Assembly (NCBI RefSeq): GCF_014898055.3
Contig: NW_023604295.1
Coordinates: 141,638,676 to 141,702,675, forward strand
Direction: 5' to 3'
DNA length: 64,000 nucleotides
Origin: Talpa occidentalis
Lineage: Eukaryota; Chordata; Mammalia; Eulipotyphla; Talpidae
Shown here: positions 24,759 to 37,600 of the stretch, one piece after another
How positions within the stretch are numbered: position 1 is the stretch's first letter
How the letters are laid out: every line of letters begins with the position of its first letter
Position numbers and translations under genes: made by a program
The notes under the pieces: model-generated
Database searches by the model: none
Seen by the model: the letters and a program-made list of their open reading frames with translations, nothing else
Told to the model about the DNA's origin: nothing

Positions 24759-24960
24759 ATAGGCCACAGATGAGGCAGAATTATAGGTCACTGGAGTAGA
24801 CAAGTTGAGAAGTCATGTCCCTTGGTCTTAGGCAGTGAGAACTGATCGGATTCAGAATATATGTTAAAGGAATAGACAGCTGGATTTGCTGATGGACTCA
24901 ATATGGGATTTGAGGGAAAAGAATAAAAGACAACTCCAAACATATTGTCACGAATTTGGT
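24759..24960 (+). repeat. Ancient interspersed repeat, right part
   Basis: GAGAACTGATCGGATTCAGA, then GCTGGATTTGCTGATGGACT, then GACAACTCCAAACATATTGT continues the ancient repeat interrupted at 24084. Confidence 0.5.
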
Positions 24961-25429
24961 TAATAAATATTCTTTGCAGAGCTATTAGGTACTAATTATT
25001 GTATAAATGTACTGGCAACTAAGTAATTTCAACCTATAACAGTGCTTACAAAAGAAATTTGGGGTGGGGAGAATTACTTACCATTATCCAATTTGCAATA
25101 GGAATCACCATACAATTCCTTTAAATAGCAAGATTCTTTAGTGCAGTTAAAGTGTGATTCAATTATTATAAAATCCATTTAGAGAGAATTATTTAGGAAC
25201 ATCAGTAAAATCCACTTTCATTAAGCATTCGGGAGAATAGCAAAAGAAACATTCTCCCCTGCCGTCTAGTAGGGGCACATAATTAGAGTAAACGCACATC
25301 ATTCTTGGATTCAGGACAGGATGCCTATTGCCTTGGCACAACTGCCGCTCATACCCGTTGGCACTCTTATAAGTCTGTTTGTTTGTACAGTAAATTTTCT
25401 GCCTGTACCACAACATAACTTAAACATTA
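24961..25429. other. Unique non-coding DNA
   Basis: Nothing recognised. Confidence 0.35.
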
Positions 25430-26056
25430 GAAAGCAAACAAAGTAGCCAAAAGTTTGAAAAGGCAACCTGCAGAATGAAAGAAAACATTTGCAAACTGTA
25501 TAAATAGATCAAGAGTTAATGTCCAAAATATAGAAGGACCTCATACTACTCAACAATATAAACAAACAAAGTAAGTATCCAGTTAAAAAATTTTCAGAGG
25601 ACCCAAATAAATATTTTACCAATGATGACATACAAATGGCCAACAGGTACATGAAAAAATTATCAATTCATTGATCACAGGAAAATGCATATGAAAACCA
25701 CAATAACTATCACCTCACACATGTTTGAATGGCTGTTATGAAAAAGAAAAGAAATAGCATGAGTTGGTGTGGGTGGAGAGAAAAGGGAATCCTAGTACTC
25801 TCTTGGTGGAGATGTAAATTAGCCACTATGGGTAACAGTAGGGAGGTTTCTCAAAAAATTAAATGTACTAGGTCTACCACCATATGATCCAGCAACCCAG
25901 TTCTGACTATATATAAATGAAGGAAATTAAGTTAGGATTTCAAAGAGATCTCTTTGAACCCCCATGTTCATTGCATCAATATTCACAATAACCAAGACAT
26001 GGAAAAAATAGAAAGTAGAAGTGTCCTTTGATAGGTAAATGAATAAAGAAAATGTG

Positions 26057-26108
26057 AGATAGATACATAGATAGGTAGGTAGGTAGGTAGATAGATAGAT
26101 GATAGATA
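26057..26108. repeat. GATA/GGTA microsatellite
   Basis: Tetranucleotide run with five GGTA-type and several GATA-type units, inside the L1 fragment. Confidence 0.9.
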
Positions 26109-26538
26109 ATATAGACATAAATGGATATATAACACACATATATGTCATATAGCACATATATGCCATATATCATACATATCACACACATACACATATTCCA
26201 TAAAAATGAAAATAAATCCTGTCATTCATAATAACCTGTTTGGACCTATGGACCTTGAGGGTATCATACTAAGAAAAATAAGCCAAACAGCGTAAGCTAT
26301 ATATTGCATGAGATCACTTATATGTAGTACTTAAAAAATTCAGAAATAGAGAATAATGATGCCTGTCAGGGTGGAATGCGGAGATGCTGGTCAAAAGATG
26401 CAAGCTCAGCTATAACATGAATACGTTCTGAGCATCTGATGTATAGCACTGTGATTATTATACAGCGTGAGAAGCTGTATGATATGCTTGAAAGTTGGTA
26501 AGAGAGAAGGTCCTAAATGTTCTTGCTATGCACGCAAG

Positions 26539-26569
26539 CACACCACACACACACACATACACACACACA
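26539..26569. repeat. (CA)n microsatellite
   Basis: CA repeat with a TA interruption, inside the L1 3' UTR. Confidence 0.85.
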
Positions 26570-26710
26570 AAGTAATTAAGATGATGGACATGTTTGGTGA
26601 ACCTTATTGTGATAATCATTTTACAGTAAATATGCATACCAAATCAACTGACACGATGTTGATGTTGTATGTTAATTATATCTCGATGAAGCGAGGAAAA
26701 ATATAAATAA

Positions 26711-29470
26711 ATACATAAATAAGTAACATCCAAACACAATGGCTTAAATTATTTTATTATACAAAGAGAGAAAACCTGGAAACATGAATGTAAGTAGGAA
26801 ATAGATGGAAACTTCCCTCCCTGCATGATCTGTTCCCAGCAACTGGAAAAGATGACATCATTCTCCAAGTATTTTTTCTTTCAGATGTCATCCGCTGTAA
26901 CAGAATTCAGATATGAATCTAAGGAACATGATTGTATCCCTAATAACTTCAGATTATTCTTCCCAAATTGTCCAGGAAGGCCAGGACATGTAACTCTCTT
27001 TTCAACTGGCTACCCATAGATCTGAAACAAGTAAGATAATTCCATTCAATAATAATCATAGACTGTATACACAAGGGCAGGAAACCTAAGCTTTCTGGAG
27101 ACTATACTTAAAAGTAGGATCACCCATATAAGCCTATTACACTTTGAGTTGTATAAATAAAGACATTAATCAATTAATTACAGCCCTACCTGGCTCTTTG
27201 AGGGTCCTCACTGCTCCCCACTACTCGGTGACTCTTCAACTCCTAATATTTTCTGCTTCAACATTGAACACTGGCTTCTTTGACTGCAACTAGTTTCATG
27301 TTAACTTTGTCTTGATGTGCTCTGTGCCTTGAGCTCTGCTATCATTCTAATTACTATTACAACAAGTGCTGCTGTCATCAACAATAGTGATTTTAGGAGG
27401 TATATGCTGTAGAAGAAGAAAAACAAACGAATAACACAGTTCTTTGTCCTAAAGAACTTACAATGCACAGACAGTTCATACTCATGAAGTTTGATTGAGT
27501 CACATCCCTTAATGTAAGGAAATTTAAAATTATAATTAAGGCTTACAAAAGGTCTCATTTTTAGACAAGTAATATTGCATGACATTTTGTCTTTCAGCTA
27601 GGGATTTCAGGGAAGTTTATAAATATTACCTTGATAAACTTCAAAAAACTAATTTGCAGAGAGTTAATAAAAAAAAAAAAAACACCATGCGACAAGATCA
27701 AGTGATTTGCCCCAAGTCAAAAATAGTTCTTATACCATTCATACAGTGAAGATGACACAGTTAAGTATTTTCCTCTAGTTATTCAGCTATTTTATCACCA
27801 AATACAATGTTCTTTCCACTCTGGGAAGAAGACAAGCCAATAAAGTATAAGAAACACAGTTCAATTAAATTATGTTTTAAGGCAGTTTCTTACACTAACA
27901 AGAAATTATTTTTTATTTGTAATGCAAAAAAAAAAATTCAAGTGCAATATAAGCATTGTATTTTTGTTATTTGGATTTTACTCTAAATAAGGTTGGGAAT
28001 CTTCAAAATTAAAAGCAACCTCAGATCAATCCATTTTGTACAGTGTAGGATACTCTTCACAAAGCAAACAGTGGTCCCCGAATTGTTGTTTTCAATAGTT
28101 AGACGTCTACATGCCCAATTAGCACAAAATAGAGCAAATTCATCTACCTCTAAAATATTTTTATTATTATTTTATCCCATTCAAAATAAGCCATTTTGCA
28201 GTTGACTACTAACTTTCCTTTTTCCTTTGGATAGTTTTCTTGCCCTGCCCTCATGTCCCTACTTGTCACCATCCCCACCCCCAAGAGGGATTAGCTCCAC
28301 CTGATGAGTTGAATGAAGCAAGGCAGAGAGGAGAAAGAATAAATTGAATAGTGTTATTAACTATATTTATAATAATTACTAATAGTAAATCTATAATACT
28401 TGATATACCTGGGCAATATTCTAACAACTCTCTGCCACTGCCCCCCAGTTCATGCTCCAGAAACTTTGCTTTTGTGAAGACTTACATTAGTGCCTGTTTT
28501 TGTTAATCAAGAGCGATCAGAAGAGGATTTTCACTTTTATGGCAGAATTGGAAAAGCGAAACTCGCATGGGCGTGAGGGCCCCACCAGGCTCCTTCCCAA
28601 GCCCCGTGCACAGGCTGTGTTCATCCCACATGCGTGCTCGTGCCACCCGTGAGTGTGGTGTTGGGTGGGATGTGTTATTTGGTATGATGTGCTAGATTAT
28701 TTTTTGGGTCTGCAATGTGCAAAAATGTTCCTGTATGAAATGAAGGGTGATTGCATCTTTGCCTTATTTCAGTTTAGGAAAGATGTCATAGGAATGCCGT
28801 GCCTTCTGATGGGGAAGGCACTTGTTTAGATATTTTAAATATCCAGCCATACACTTGTCATTTCCTGCCAGTGTAGTCATGCTATTATACCCGCTCTGAA
28901 GAAATAAAGCAGAGAGAAGTGGACTATCACCCTGATGGGGAGCAGATAGTGGACTACCACCCTCCTGTCTCTCCAGGAGAAGCAGGAGAAAGGCGAACCA
29001 TTCTGTCACTTGGGGAGCACCAAGAAACAGAACACAGTGGACCAGAAGGTGGTGTGGGAAAGGAAACTGAAGGCAAAATGAGGCATCACCATGAGGTGCT
29101 TCAGAGCCAAGCCAGTGAGTTAGGGCTGGGTTCGAGAAGACACTAGGAAGGGTGTTGAGTGTGTAGAGAGGAACCTGAATCCTACTTTTCTTGGAGAAAA
29201 GTAGCTGTTCATAAGAGTTTAGAGTAGAAGCTAGAAGAGGGTATTTGATTCTTCACATTCTTTAAGCCTAAGGAGGTAGTCAAAGTTACGTGTTTCCACC
29301 TCTCAGAGCAAAGCATTGAATGCCAGTGGGAGGAAGCCTTTGAAATCTGCTGGAGAGAACTATTGCTTCCTTTTCTCTTCTTTCTCTACTTTCTTTAAAA
29401 AAAATTCCAAGAGCCTTAAAAGATGATTCTGTATTTCTAATCTCTACAAATTTCTAAAGCAGCAAAGAAT
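26711..29470. other. Unique non-coding DNA
   Basis: No repeat assigned with confidence. A-rich runs at 27667-27682 and 27928-27937. 28555-28680 is locally GC- and CpG-richer but far too short for a CpG island. No gene is supported. Confidence 0.4.
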
Positions 29471-29479
29471 GATCTTTGG

Positions 29480-30260
29480 TACCGCTGTCAGTTGGGAGCC
29501 TCCATACCCCCAGATTTCAGTCATTGTCAATAGTCCATTGCACCTTCACCTTCAGAACTCATTCTGTCTTTTCCAACTGGATTAAAGATGCCCCCACAAT
29601 CCTAGTTTTCCAATTGTGGAGGTCAAAATTGTTGACTTCATCCATGATGTCTCTCCCCTCCCACCCCTTTTATATCTACTTGGTCAGCAAACAATTTAGG
29701 TTCTCCCTTCCAAATACCTCCAAAAGTTGCCATCTGGTCATCACTCCATGGCTACCATCCTGTTCCATGCCCACACCATCTCTTTCCTGGATGAATGGCT
29801 AGGATCTTGATTGTTGTTCCAGATTCTGCCCTCATGAGCTCAACGACAATGTCCTCCTGACATATGTCCAAAACTACTCCTGTAAAAATAGAAATCAGAT
29901 CAGGCCATCTTTCTAACTGAAACTCTCCAAGGATATTGGCTTTTAAGTAAACCTCCTAGGTTTCTTTTTTTAATATTCTAGGCATGCTTCATGTCAAGGT
30001 CTTTTGGTGTACTGATCTCAGAGTCACGTGAGCCCATTTCTAACTTTGTGTAGGTCTTTATTCAAATATTATCTTTTCAATAAGAACTTCCCTAGCCATT
30101 TAATCTAAAATTGAAACTTCTCTCCAGCTATTTTTATTGCCCTCACCTGCATTATTTTTTTTCCCTTGGCATCAATTGCTATCTAACATTATACATGTGT
30201 CTCTCCAGCTGAAAGCTATATATGATTTGATCTTTTTTTTTTAATTTCAGTTTTCCAACA
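29480..30260 (-). repeat. Ancient interspersed repeat, minus strand
   Basis: The order GACTTCATCCATGATGTCTC, then CTTTCCTGGATGAATGGCTA, then AAATCAGATCAGGCCATCTT, then AAGAACTTCCCTAGCCATTT is the reverse complement of the ancient repeat also seen at 23600, 37290 and 44490. Family not assigned. Confidence 0.45.
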
Positions 30261-33200
30261 TCTAGAACTATACCAAATAGAGTTTGTATTTGATATATAA
30301 ATTGTAATGATCCCTTCTGTCTCATAACTTCTGTAACTCTATAGCATTCGTGTGGAATTTAATCACAGTCTTCCCTTTTATAACTTTTCATGAGAAAATA
30401 TCCTCATGTTTACAAGTTGATTATAAACTCATTATATTAAGAAAAAGTATAAATATGTGTTATTATCAACCCCATGCCTAATTCAGAGGAGCACACAAAA
30501 GTGAATGAATGAAGGAATGAATGAATGGGCAGTTGACCTAGTGAGGTAGTGTAGGGATGGTGAATGATGGCCATGGACGTCAAGAGTGTGAAGGGGTAGC
30601 AGATGAGCCTGGACTCTAAGAAGGACAACTTAAAATCAAAGATGATGGCAAAGATGATGAATGCATCTAAATTGGGGAGTCAAATGGATAAGTGAATTTT
30701 GCAATTTAAATGAAAGACTCACCCCTGATGAAGTCAGTACTCAATTCACATTCCAGCCTCCTCTGTCACGTCTTCCTGTTTGTCAGAGCTATATCTGGCA
30801 GATGCCAAGCATCATTCTGTTAATTTTAAAAAATGGAAACAATCTAAGCAATTGAGACAAATAACAGATCTCAGATAGATTGTGCTCTTTTCTCCATTAC
30901 ACAAATGTTCTCATTGAATCAATTTTCATATGCCAAAAGATTTGGCAATATAATTTGGGAACAAAATATAAACTTAGATAGGCTAATTTCCAAAAGCCTC
31001 TTTCTAGAATAATAAAATTTAAAGTGTAATCCTGGAATATACGTATATACTCAGCATTGACTGAGAATGGTTTATTGATGTTGGATCATCACACACAGAC
31101 TATCTCAGGTTTACTCCTATAGGTTTAAGAAAATGGTGAGAAAAGAGGTAGAGATGTCTGTGGGTATGTGGTGAATGGTGTTGGTTACAGCATTTGGGTC
31201 AGTGAGACAGTGGGACAATGAACAAAATCAGCCAACAGTACTTGCCTTCTTAGCATACAAAGTGTAGTTCACCCTGAGAAAAGCTTAGTTTTACTCTGAA
31301 GGGGCTGGTCAGCTCAAGTATGTAGATAGACTTCTAGAAACTTCTACAGAAAGTAGGGAACAGAGGAAGCAAGCAAAGGGGGAGGAATTGAAAAGTGAGT
31401 GGTGTGATAAAAGATCAGAAGTACACATTGTAGCATAGGAAACTCAACAACAATTCTTACAAGCTGATAACATGTTCTAGCCTACAGAGCTGAGCTTTGG
31501 ACCTGTTCACACATGCCCCACCTCCCGCCAGTCACCGGGGCTGTAGGGCACATCCTCAGCAGACTTTGTGCTGCACCAGTCACCTGCCCCTTCAGCCCTG
31601 TTGCTACTTAAGACCATTATTAGGTTTGACTGTGAAAGGAAAGTATCAAAAGTGATTACACTGAGACTCCTTAACTTTCTACTGGATGTTCATTAAAACA
31701 TGCTGGGACAAACTCAGCACCATTTCTTATTTTTGTGCAATTCAAATTGTCTATACTTCAAGCTTCTTTTAGATATCCTCTCCTCTCAGGGACTTGTACT
31801 TGAGGTCTTTGCAAAGGACAGAGCTACATCAAGCTTTCTTCCACCAAAGACAAATGATCACCATATCCTAACGCTCCGAGAGAGCTCTGGAGTCTGATTT
31901 GTGGGGTGTTTCCATTGCTTTCAGCGTTCTCTGGAAATCCTATCACTTTCATGTATCTCTCAGACTTCTACATTCACCTGTCACCTCAATTTTACTACTC
32001 AACACGGCTTCTGAAACGGTGCCATGGAGACTATTCTCATCAGAGGTGAGGGTAGTAACTCTTTTTCTGAGGAAATTATGGCACATGTCACTCTCAGAGT
32101 TGTTGGCCCCGCCTCCGGATCAGCATTTCCAAGAATCAGGCTCATTATTGAATTCGCTATTCAACACCATGATTATGCCCCTATTCTTTTCAAATCAATC
32201 TCTCTTCAGCTTCTGTTAACTATGGAGGGTTCTTATGTCTCCCTCCTTAGATGACTCCCCTCCTCCTCACGGCCCTCATCTGAAAACATGAATTTTCTAT
32301 CTTTTCTTTGCCTCTTAATGCCTCTCCCTTCTGTTATTTAACTTTGCAATTGTATTACTTAACTCTGTCAAGTATCTTGACATACAGCTTGCACAAAAGC
32401 TGCTATCCTTTTAAAAACTCATCTTATTGTTGGAGACTCCTCCTAGATGAAAGATCTGTGGTTATGTTTTGTGTATCAGCACATTCTTGGTAATTTCCAT
32501 AGATGAAGGAGACAAGATATTTAACAAAACCCACTGCTAAGTCTTCTGATTATATATGTGTATATTTTTGTGTACATGTATAATATATATGTGTGTGTGT
32601 ATTTTATATATATATATACACACATATGTATATATAGGTCAACCTAAGTATGTCAACATTATGCTATATAAGTACACATTTAAATGTCTAATGGACACCA
32701 TTTGGGAATGATCGTCTCTTAAAAAAATGCACATCTCTCCATATACTTAGTACCTTTTGTCCATATAATTATTGCACTGAGCCACTGTGGTATAGAAAAC
32801 ATGATGAGAGCGAGTGAGTGAGAAAAGTCTGAATTCCTGTGGGTTCCATTTTGCCTGCAGCCATATGCGCATCCAGTCAGGACCACCATGCTGTTTTCAC
32901 ATCGGTTCTAGGATTTCAAATCAGTGCAGGTGACGCTGGTTCACTGCACTCCAACCCTGCCTTCATAACTCTTTCTGCCTATGCTTTGAGGCATTCAGAC
33001 ACGGCTCTGAGTCACTGAAGCAAAATCGGAGCATCTGGGTAGAGTGTCAAAACAGCAGAGCAGACATCAATATGACACCCTAGTGGTATTTCTGCAACCC
33101 AAACTATAAAGGCTACATCAGTGGTGGCTGAAAGACTGTAGATTGTCTTGTATTGTATCCAGATACAACTCATAAAATGCTTGTGGGCAAACCACAATGT

Positions 33201-33395
33201 TGTAGTAAATTGTTTTCCCTTTGATCTTCATTGACTTTTTGAATATGTGTTGAAGCTAGTTCAGGATACAGTTACACTCTTTCACTCTCAATTATTGTAT
33301 TAATCTTCTGTTTGTTTTCCTCGGCATGCATGTAAACAAATTGACAGCTTGAAGTGTTTAATATGTGGAAGAATAGACCATTAAAAAAAGGGTGG
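30261..33395. other. Unique non-coding DNA
   Basis: Includes a small GAAT-type repeat at 30503-30530 and the TA/TG tract at 32550-32637. The open frames of 60-106 codons have no known domain. Confidence 0.4.
32550..32637. repeat. Alternating purine-pyrimidine TA/TG tract
   Basis: A mixture of (TA)n, (TG)n and (CA)n blocks over 88 bp, with two short non-alternating breaks. Confidence 0.85.
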
Positions 33396-33670
33396 GGCCT
33401 CCCTGGTGGCGCAAGGGGTTAAGATGCAACCTGTGCAGCTGCCCGCAGCCTCTGCAGCACAAGTCTGATCCCCATCAGGCCAGGGAGCAACCCACATGGC
33501 GCAGAAGACCTCTCTTGACTCGCTCGCTGCTCTCTACAGTAGTGTACTTCAGTCAATCTGCCTGTTCTGTTCCCCACTCTGTCTCTGGTGAATCCTCTCA
33601 CCCCCCACGCCTCTAGCTTATACCCCAGCTCTTGTATGCATAAATAAATCTTTAATAAATAAATAAATAA
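33396..33670 (+). mobile_element. tRNA-derived SINE, older subfamily
   Basis: Full-length plus-strand copy starting GGGGCCTCCCTGGTGGCGCA. The tail ATGCATAAATAAATCTTTAA shows the AATAAA plus TCTTT layout clearly. No convincing target-site duplication could be fixed. Confidence 0.92.
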
Positions 33671-36239
33671 ATGGTAGATATAGGGTATGCCACAGTTTAA
33701 TCCTCAGAAAGAAGGATTAGCATGTTGGTACTGTTGCTATCATGTCATCAATGCTATACATGTATAGTATTTGATCATAAATCGTATCATCAAATGTTTT
33801 CTTTCTTGTTCATTTAAGTGACCTAAGTAAAATAATATCATCTTAGGTTTTGTTGTTGTTATTAATTTGCAGGCTGCTGACGGCATTTCATTCTTTTGGC
33901 TTCTAGATTCCTTGTAAGTAAATCTATATCCCTTCCCTAACACTGAGAATTGCTAACATATTCTATGTGTTTATTTTTACATTTTATGTAAAACCTAGAA
34001 ATAATTCTAAGAGCGATGTTTTTTTCCAAAACAATCCTTGATATTTACTGATACTTTCTTGGTAAATTTACAAATTTGGTATAGAGCTTTATTCTCTGAA
34101 CATCTATGCCTAGAAAGTAGTCCTTTACAAGATTTATGATACTCACGTGCCAAAAATAATCTTCAATAAGTCATGCAACATGGTATGAATGCTATTATTA
34201 TAAACATTAAATAAATTCAGTTTAGAAAATTTCAAATAGTAAACCACACAATTTTTTATCTGCATGTCCCTTACGATTAATTCACTTGTATTCACTGAAA
34301 TGGTACTGATCGTAAGCAATGTCTTTGATATTTATGTGTATAATATATGTCCTTTTTGGAACACTACTGTATAATTTGTTAATAATTAATGTATGTACTA
34401 ATTCACTATTTAGACCCAATGAGAATGATACTATAATACTGTTCAGATGAGTTACTGAAGTTGTTGTTTATTCAATGCATCCCCCAGTGAATGCTCAATA
34501 ATTAAAATATGCCACAAACTACCCTAAGATTGCAAATCAGTGGCTAATCATGAATATGACCCAAGCATGGTCAGTCTAAGGCATGTGTTGTACAATTTGG
34601 TGTGGCCGCTGTTCAGCTGTCATGAGGAGGCACCAGCAGAAAAGGCTGGACCAGACCAGTCACCCTTCCCAAGGTTTCTGGGGATGTGAAACAAGCAAAC
34701 CATTACAGCTTCCTTCCCTCCCTTTCCTGTGGCCACGTCCCACCTGCAAGTGTAGATTCTGAAATAAGGTAAAGAGGGCATCTTACATTCTCCAAAAATC
34801 AGAAATCTGCTATGAGAGATTTTTTTTTTTTTAAACTTGTTGGGGGTGGCTAAACTGAATATGCTAAATGTACATGTGGTAGGGTACTGCTATTTTCAGC
34901 ATTCAGGATACTTTTATGTCCTCAAATCTAGATTGTCCTTATTCATTATTTATTTACCAGAATAGACTTGAACTATTGACTGTCTTTGCTTCTTCAAATT
35001 CTACTGAAGGAGTGCTGTGAGGTCAAGTCCTTCTGTCAGGGCTGGGTATGGAGGAAGATCAGGAAGCTTTAGTAGTGGGGATCCTGTGTAGTAACAATTA
35101 TTTCACTATTCTTGGGCTTGTTAGTTTTCTAAAATAAATATCCATGGGAATAATTTTATTCAATTTAGTACATTAGTAAAGTGTGAATTTTTCTGGTAAA
35201 ACAGCCCATAATGAAGTCTGAATATGTAGATTTTATACACTTTTTTGAAAGCGTTGAGCTTGGATAATGCTAACACATCGCGACTGGACTAGATTCTGTT
35301 TTGGATTCCTAAAGCACATTAGGGCTTCCTTGGAGTGTGATAATCCACAATAACACCTATAATGTTTTTTGTTTGGTTGATTGTTTAGCAATAAAGGAAA
35401 GGACAAAGCGGGTTCGAAATAAATCAGGAGGCTCTCAAAGTGATTTAACTATTGGTCAAGAGTATGAGTGGAAATTCAACCCTCTTTAAACCAATTAGTT
35501 TCTTTTTAGAAGGAAAGCAACATTACAAAACATGTGATTTGACATGTTATTATCGTGAATTAATTTTCTAGTCATTATAGGTGTACTGTTCTGATTGTGA
35601 TAAATTTGTTTGGAACCCATGTTGTTCAAACATTTATTTTTAGAAGAGTTTGTCACTTTAAACTAATTAAGCAATTTCCTGGTTTTAATGAATTTACTGG
35701 AAGCACGGACTGTAAATTTGCGAGAACAACTGAATGAAGCTTCCCCCATGGAGGCTAGTGCTAACTATCCCTGCGAGCATTTCATGTTATGAGTTTGTGT
35801 TTTTACTGCCTGCCTGTCTTCCATCAATGGAGGGTGGGGGTGATGTTGAATAGTTTCCTGTTCTATCTTAAGTGAAATTGTCTCTTGCTGATTTTTGCAA
35901 TTGTTAAAGGCACAGCCCCAAACTATCTCAACTGTTTTTCTCTTACCCAAGTTACCCTTTGCCTCCAAATTTAAGAAGTGTCCTTGTGGATTATGTTCAG
36001 TGCATTTTCTTTCAATCACCAATTATAATAGTTCCAAAGCCAATCAAATGCAAAGATGTTCCAGGTGTGATAATTCATAATCGCTCTCACCTGGCCCTGG
36101 ACAGCGGTCCCTTCTGTGACCGTATGCCCATTATTTCCCCTGCTATGTTGGTATCTTTTCCCAAGAAGGTTGCTCGCCTGGCTCCTTGGATTGAATATGA
36201 TAAACAGTGTTACACTAAGATACCTTAATATGTTATGTC
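33671..36239. other. Unique DNA; candidate conserved block 35480-35760
   Basis: No repeat is recognised. 35480-35760 is rich in homeodomain-type motifs (GTGAATTAATTTTC, AAACTAATTAAGCAATTTCC). The 85- to 89-codon frames at 35765-36228 lack known domains. Confidence 0.4.
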
Positions 36240-36515
36240 CTCCATGTGGAACATCATTCCCCTATTTTCTGCATCTGCTCAAATCATAGTCAACCTAATT
36301 TAACAATTTAGAACGAAATATCAGTCTCTCATGAAGTATACTTGATTCCTCTCCTCAGTACTTTTAATAAATCCTTCCCATCAGTCTCCAAGTCTGGGAA
36401 CATTGACAGGGCATTTATTGTATCACTTAGAGTTTGCCTTTTATTAGAATTTATTTGTACCTCATTTTTCATCCAATTATATCTTGAGGACTGACTGTCA
36501 GGGAAATTGTGCTCA
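36240..36515 (+). repeat. L2-type LINE 3' fragment
   Basis: The order GGAACATCATTCCCCTATTT, then TTGATTCCTCTCCTCAGTAC, then TTAGAGTTTGCCTTTTATTA, then TATCTTGAGGACTGACTGTC matches an L2 3' end. Non-coding fossil. Confidence 0.65.
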
Positions 36516-37030
36516 ATATGAGTTGACTTACATTAATATTTCAGTTGTTGTTCTAACAGTAGTTTGGGAACCTTCCTTAGCCTAAATTCCAAAAGGTTGA
36601 GAGAAGGTCTATTTTGTTCAGCCTAAATGCTCATAGGTTATTTCTACATTCTGATTTCATGTTTGTTCAATCTGACATTGCCCTTTGATGATTTTATCTA
36701 TCCCAAATGCTTCCAAAAATTGTAAAACTTCATTTGGACCATGATAAAGTGAACTGCATCAAAGGTTCTGCAGTTATCTGTTCATTCTGGGGATACTGAT
36801 GTAAATCTGACCTAAAGCTTATGTTCTCCTGCAGATGACCTATGATTTGGTATGTTCTGTAACAATGTAAAATCATGTTTTGAAGATCCCAGTTAAGGAA
36901 GCATTCAATCTTTTAGGGGGTTGTAGTAAGCTTCACTTAATTGTTACATGTTTATTTGGTATCAAAAGAAATGGTTTTCAGGTAAGGAAATGTCACATAA
37001 GGTGACTTCACAATAGGTCACATTGTGACC
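36516..37030. other. Unique non-coding DNA
   Basis: Nothing recognised. Confidence 0.35.
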
Positions 37031-37285
37031 TATATATAATTGTATTGATCATATGTTATATGCCAGACTTATTTTAAGTATTTTTATATATATATATGTA
37101 TGTATATATTTATTAAGCATTATATATATATCACTACTCTCCATCACTATTATTAATATTCTATTCCATCAATGAAAAGAAGCACAGAGCAGGTGCATTA
37201 TTTGTCCAAAACTACATAGTAAGACAGTAGCAGTGTCAGGATGCAAACCTAGAAAGTCTGGTTCAAAAACCTAAGCTCAAGATTA
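37031..37285 (-). repeat. MIR element, minus strand, with AT tract
   Basis: ATATGCCAGACTTATTTTAA at one end and GCACAGAGCAGGTGC ... TGTCAGGATGCAAACCTAG at the other follow the reverse-complement MIR order. A TA/TG microsatellite at 37083-37131 has expanded in the middle. Confidence 0.65.
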
Positions 37286-37600
37286 TTTTTTAGGATAACC
37301 CTGATGACTTTGTGGAGGGTGGTTTGTAGTGGGAGTGGCAAAGAAAGCAGGCAATAAAGCTCTTCCAATTTGCTGGGAGAATGACTGCATATGTTAATGC
37401 AGTGGTGGTGATAGAGCACAGTAGCAAGTTTGAGAGAACTCTCTGGGATTGAAGCAGGGATTATCATAGGATCTGGTGATTAATTGGCTAAGTATGGGGA
37501 AAAGAAAGAGGTTGAGAATATATACTCTAGTCTTTTGGCTAAGAAGAATGTCCATGTTACATCATTAATCAGATCAAAAGTAGAGGAATAGAACTTATCT
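37286..37600 (+). repeat. Ancient interspersed repeat fragment
   Basis: GGATAACCCTGATGACTTTG, then TTAATGCAGTGGTGGTGATA, then CATAGGATCTGGTGATTAAT match the same ancient repeat as at 23600 and 44490. The purine-rich DNA up to about 38560 may be part of it, but I cannot follow it reliably. Confidence 0.5.

Larger units (their letters stand above)
25430..26710 (+). mobile_element. 5'-truncated L1 (ORF2 end plus 3' UTR)
   Basis: Shows the L1 ORF2 3' order: AGAATGAAAGAAAACATTTG, then AATGGCCAACAGGTACATGA, then CTCTTGGTGGAGATGTAAAT, then TTCACAATAACCAAGACATG. The 3' UTR ends at ATCTCGATGAAGCGAGG and an A-rich tail. Many stops break the frame. Two microsatellites have grown inside it. Confidence 0.88.

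Noticed and set aside
28555..28680. CpG island or promoter
   Set aside because: Too short and with too few CpGs. The same applies to 61170-61240 and 61800-61960.
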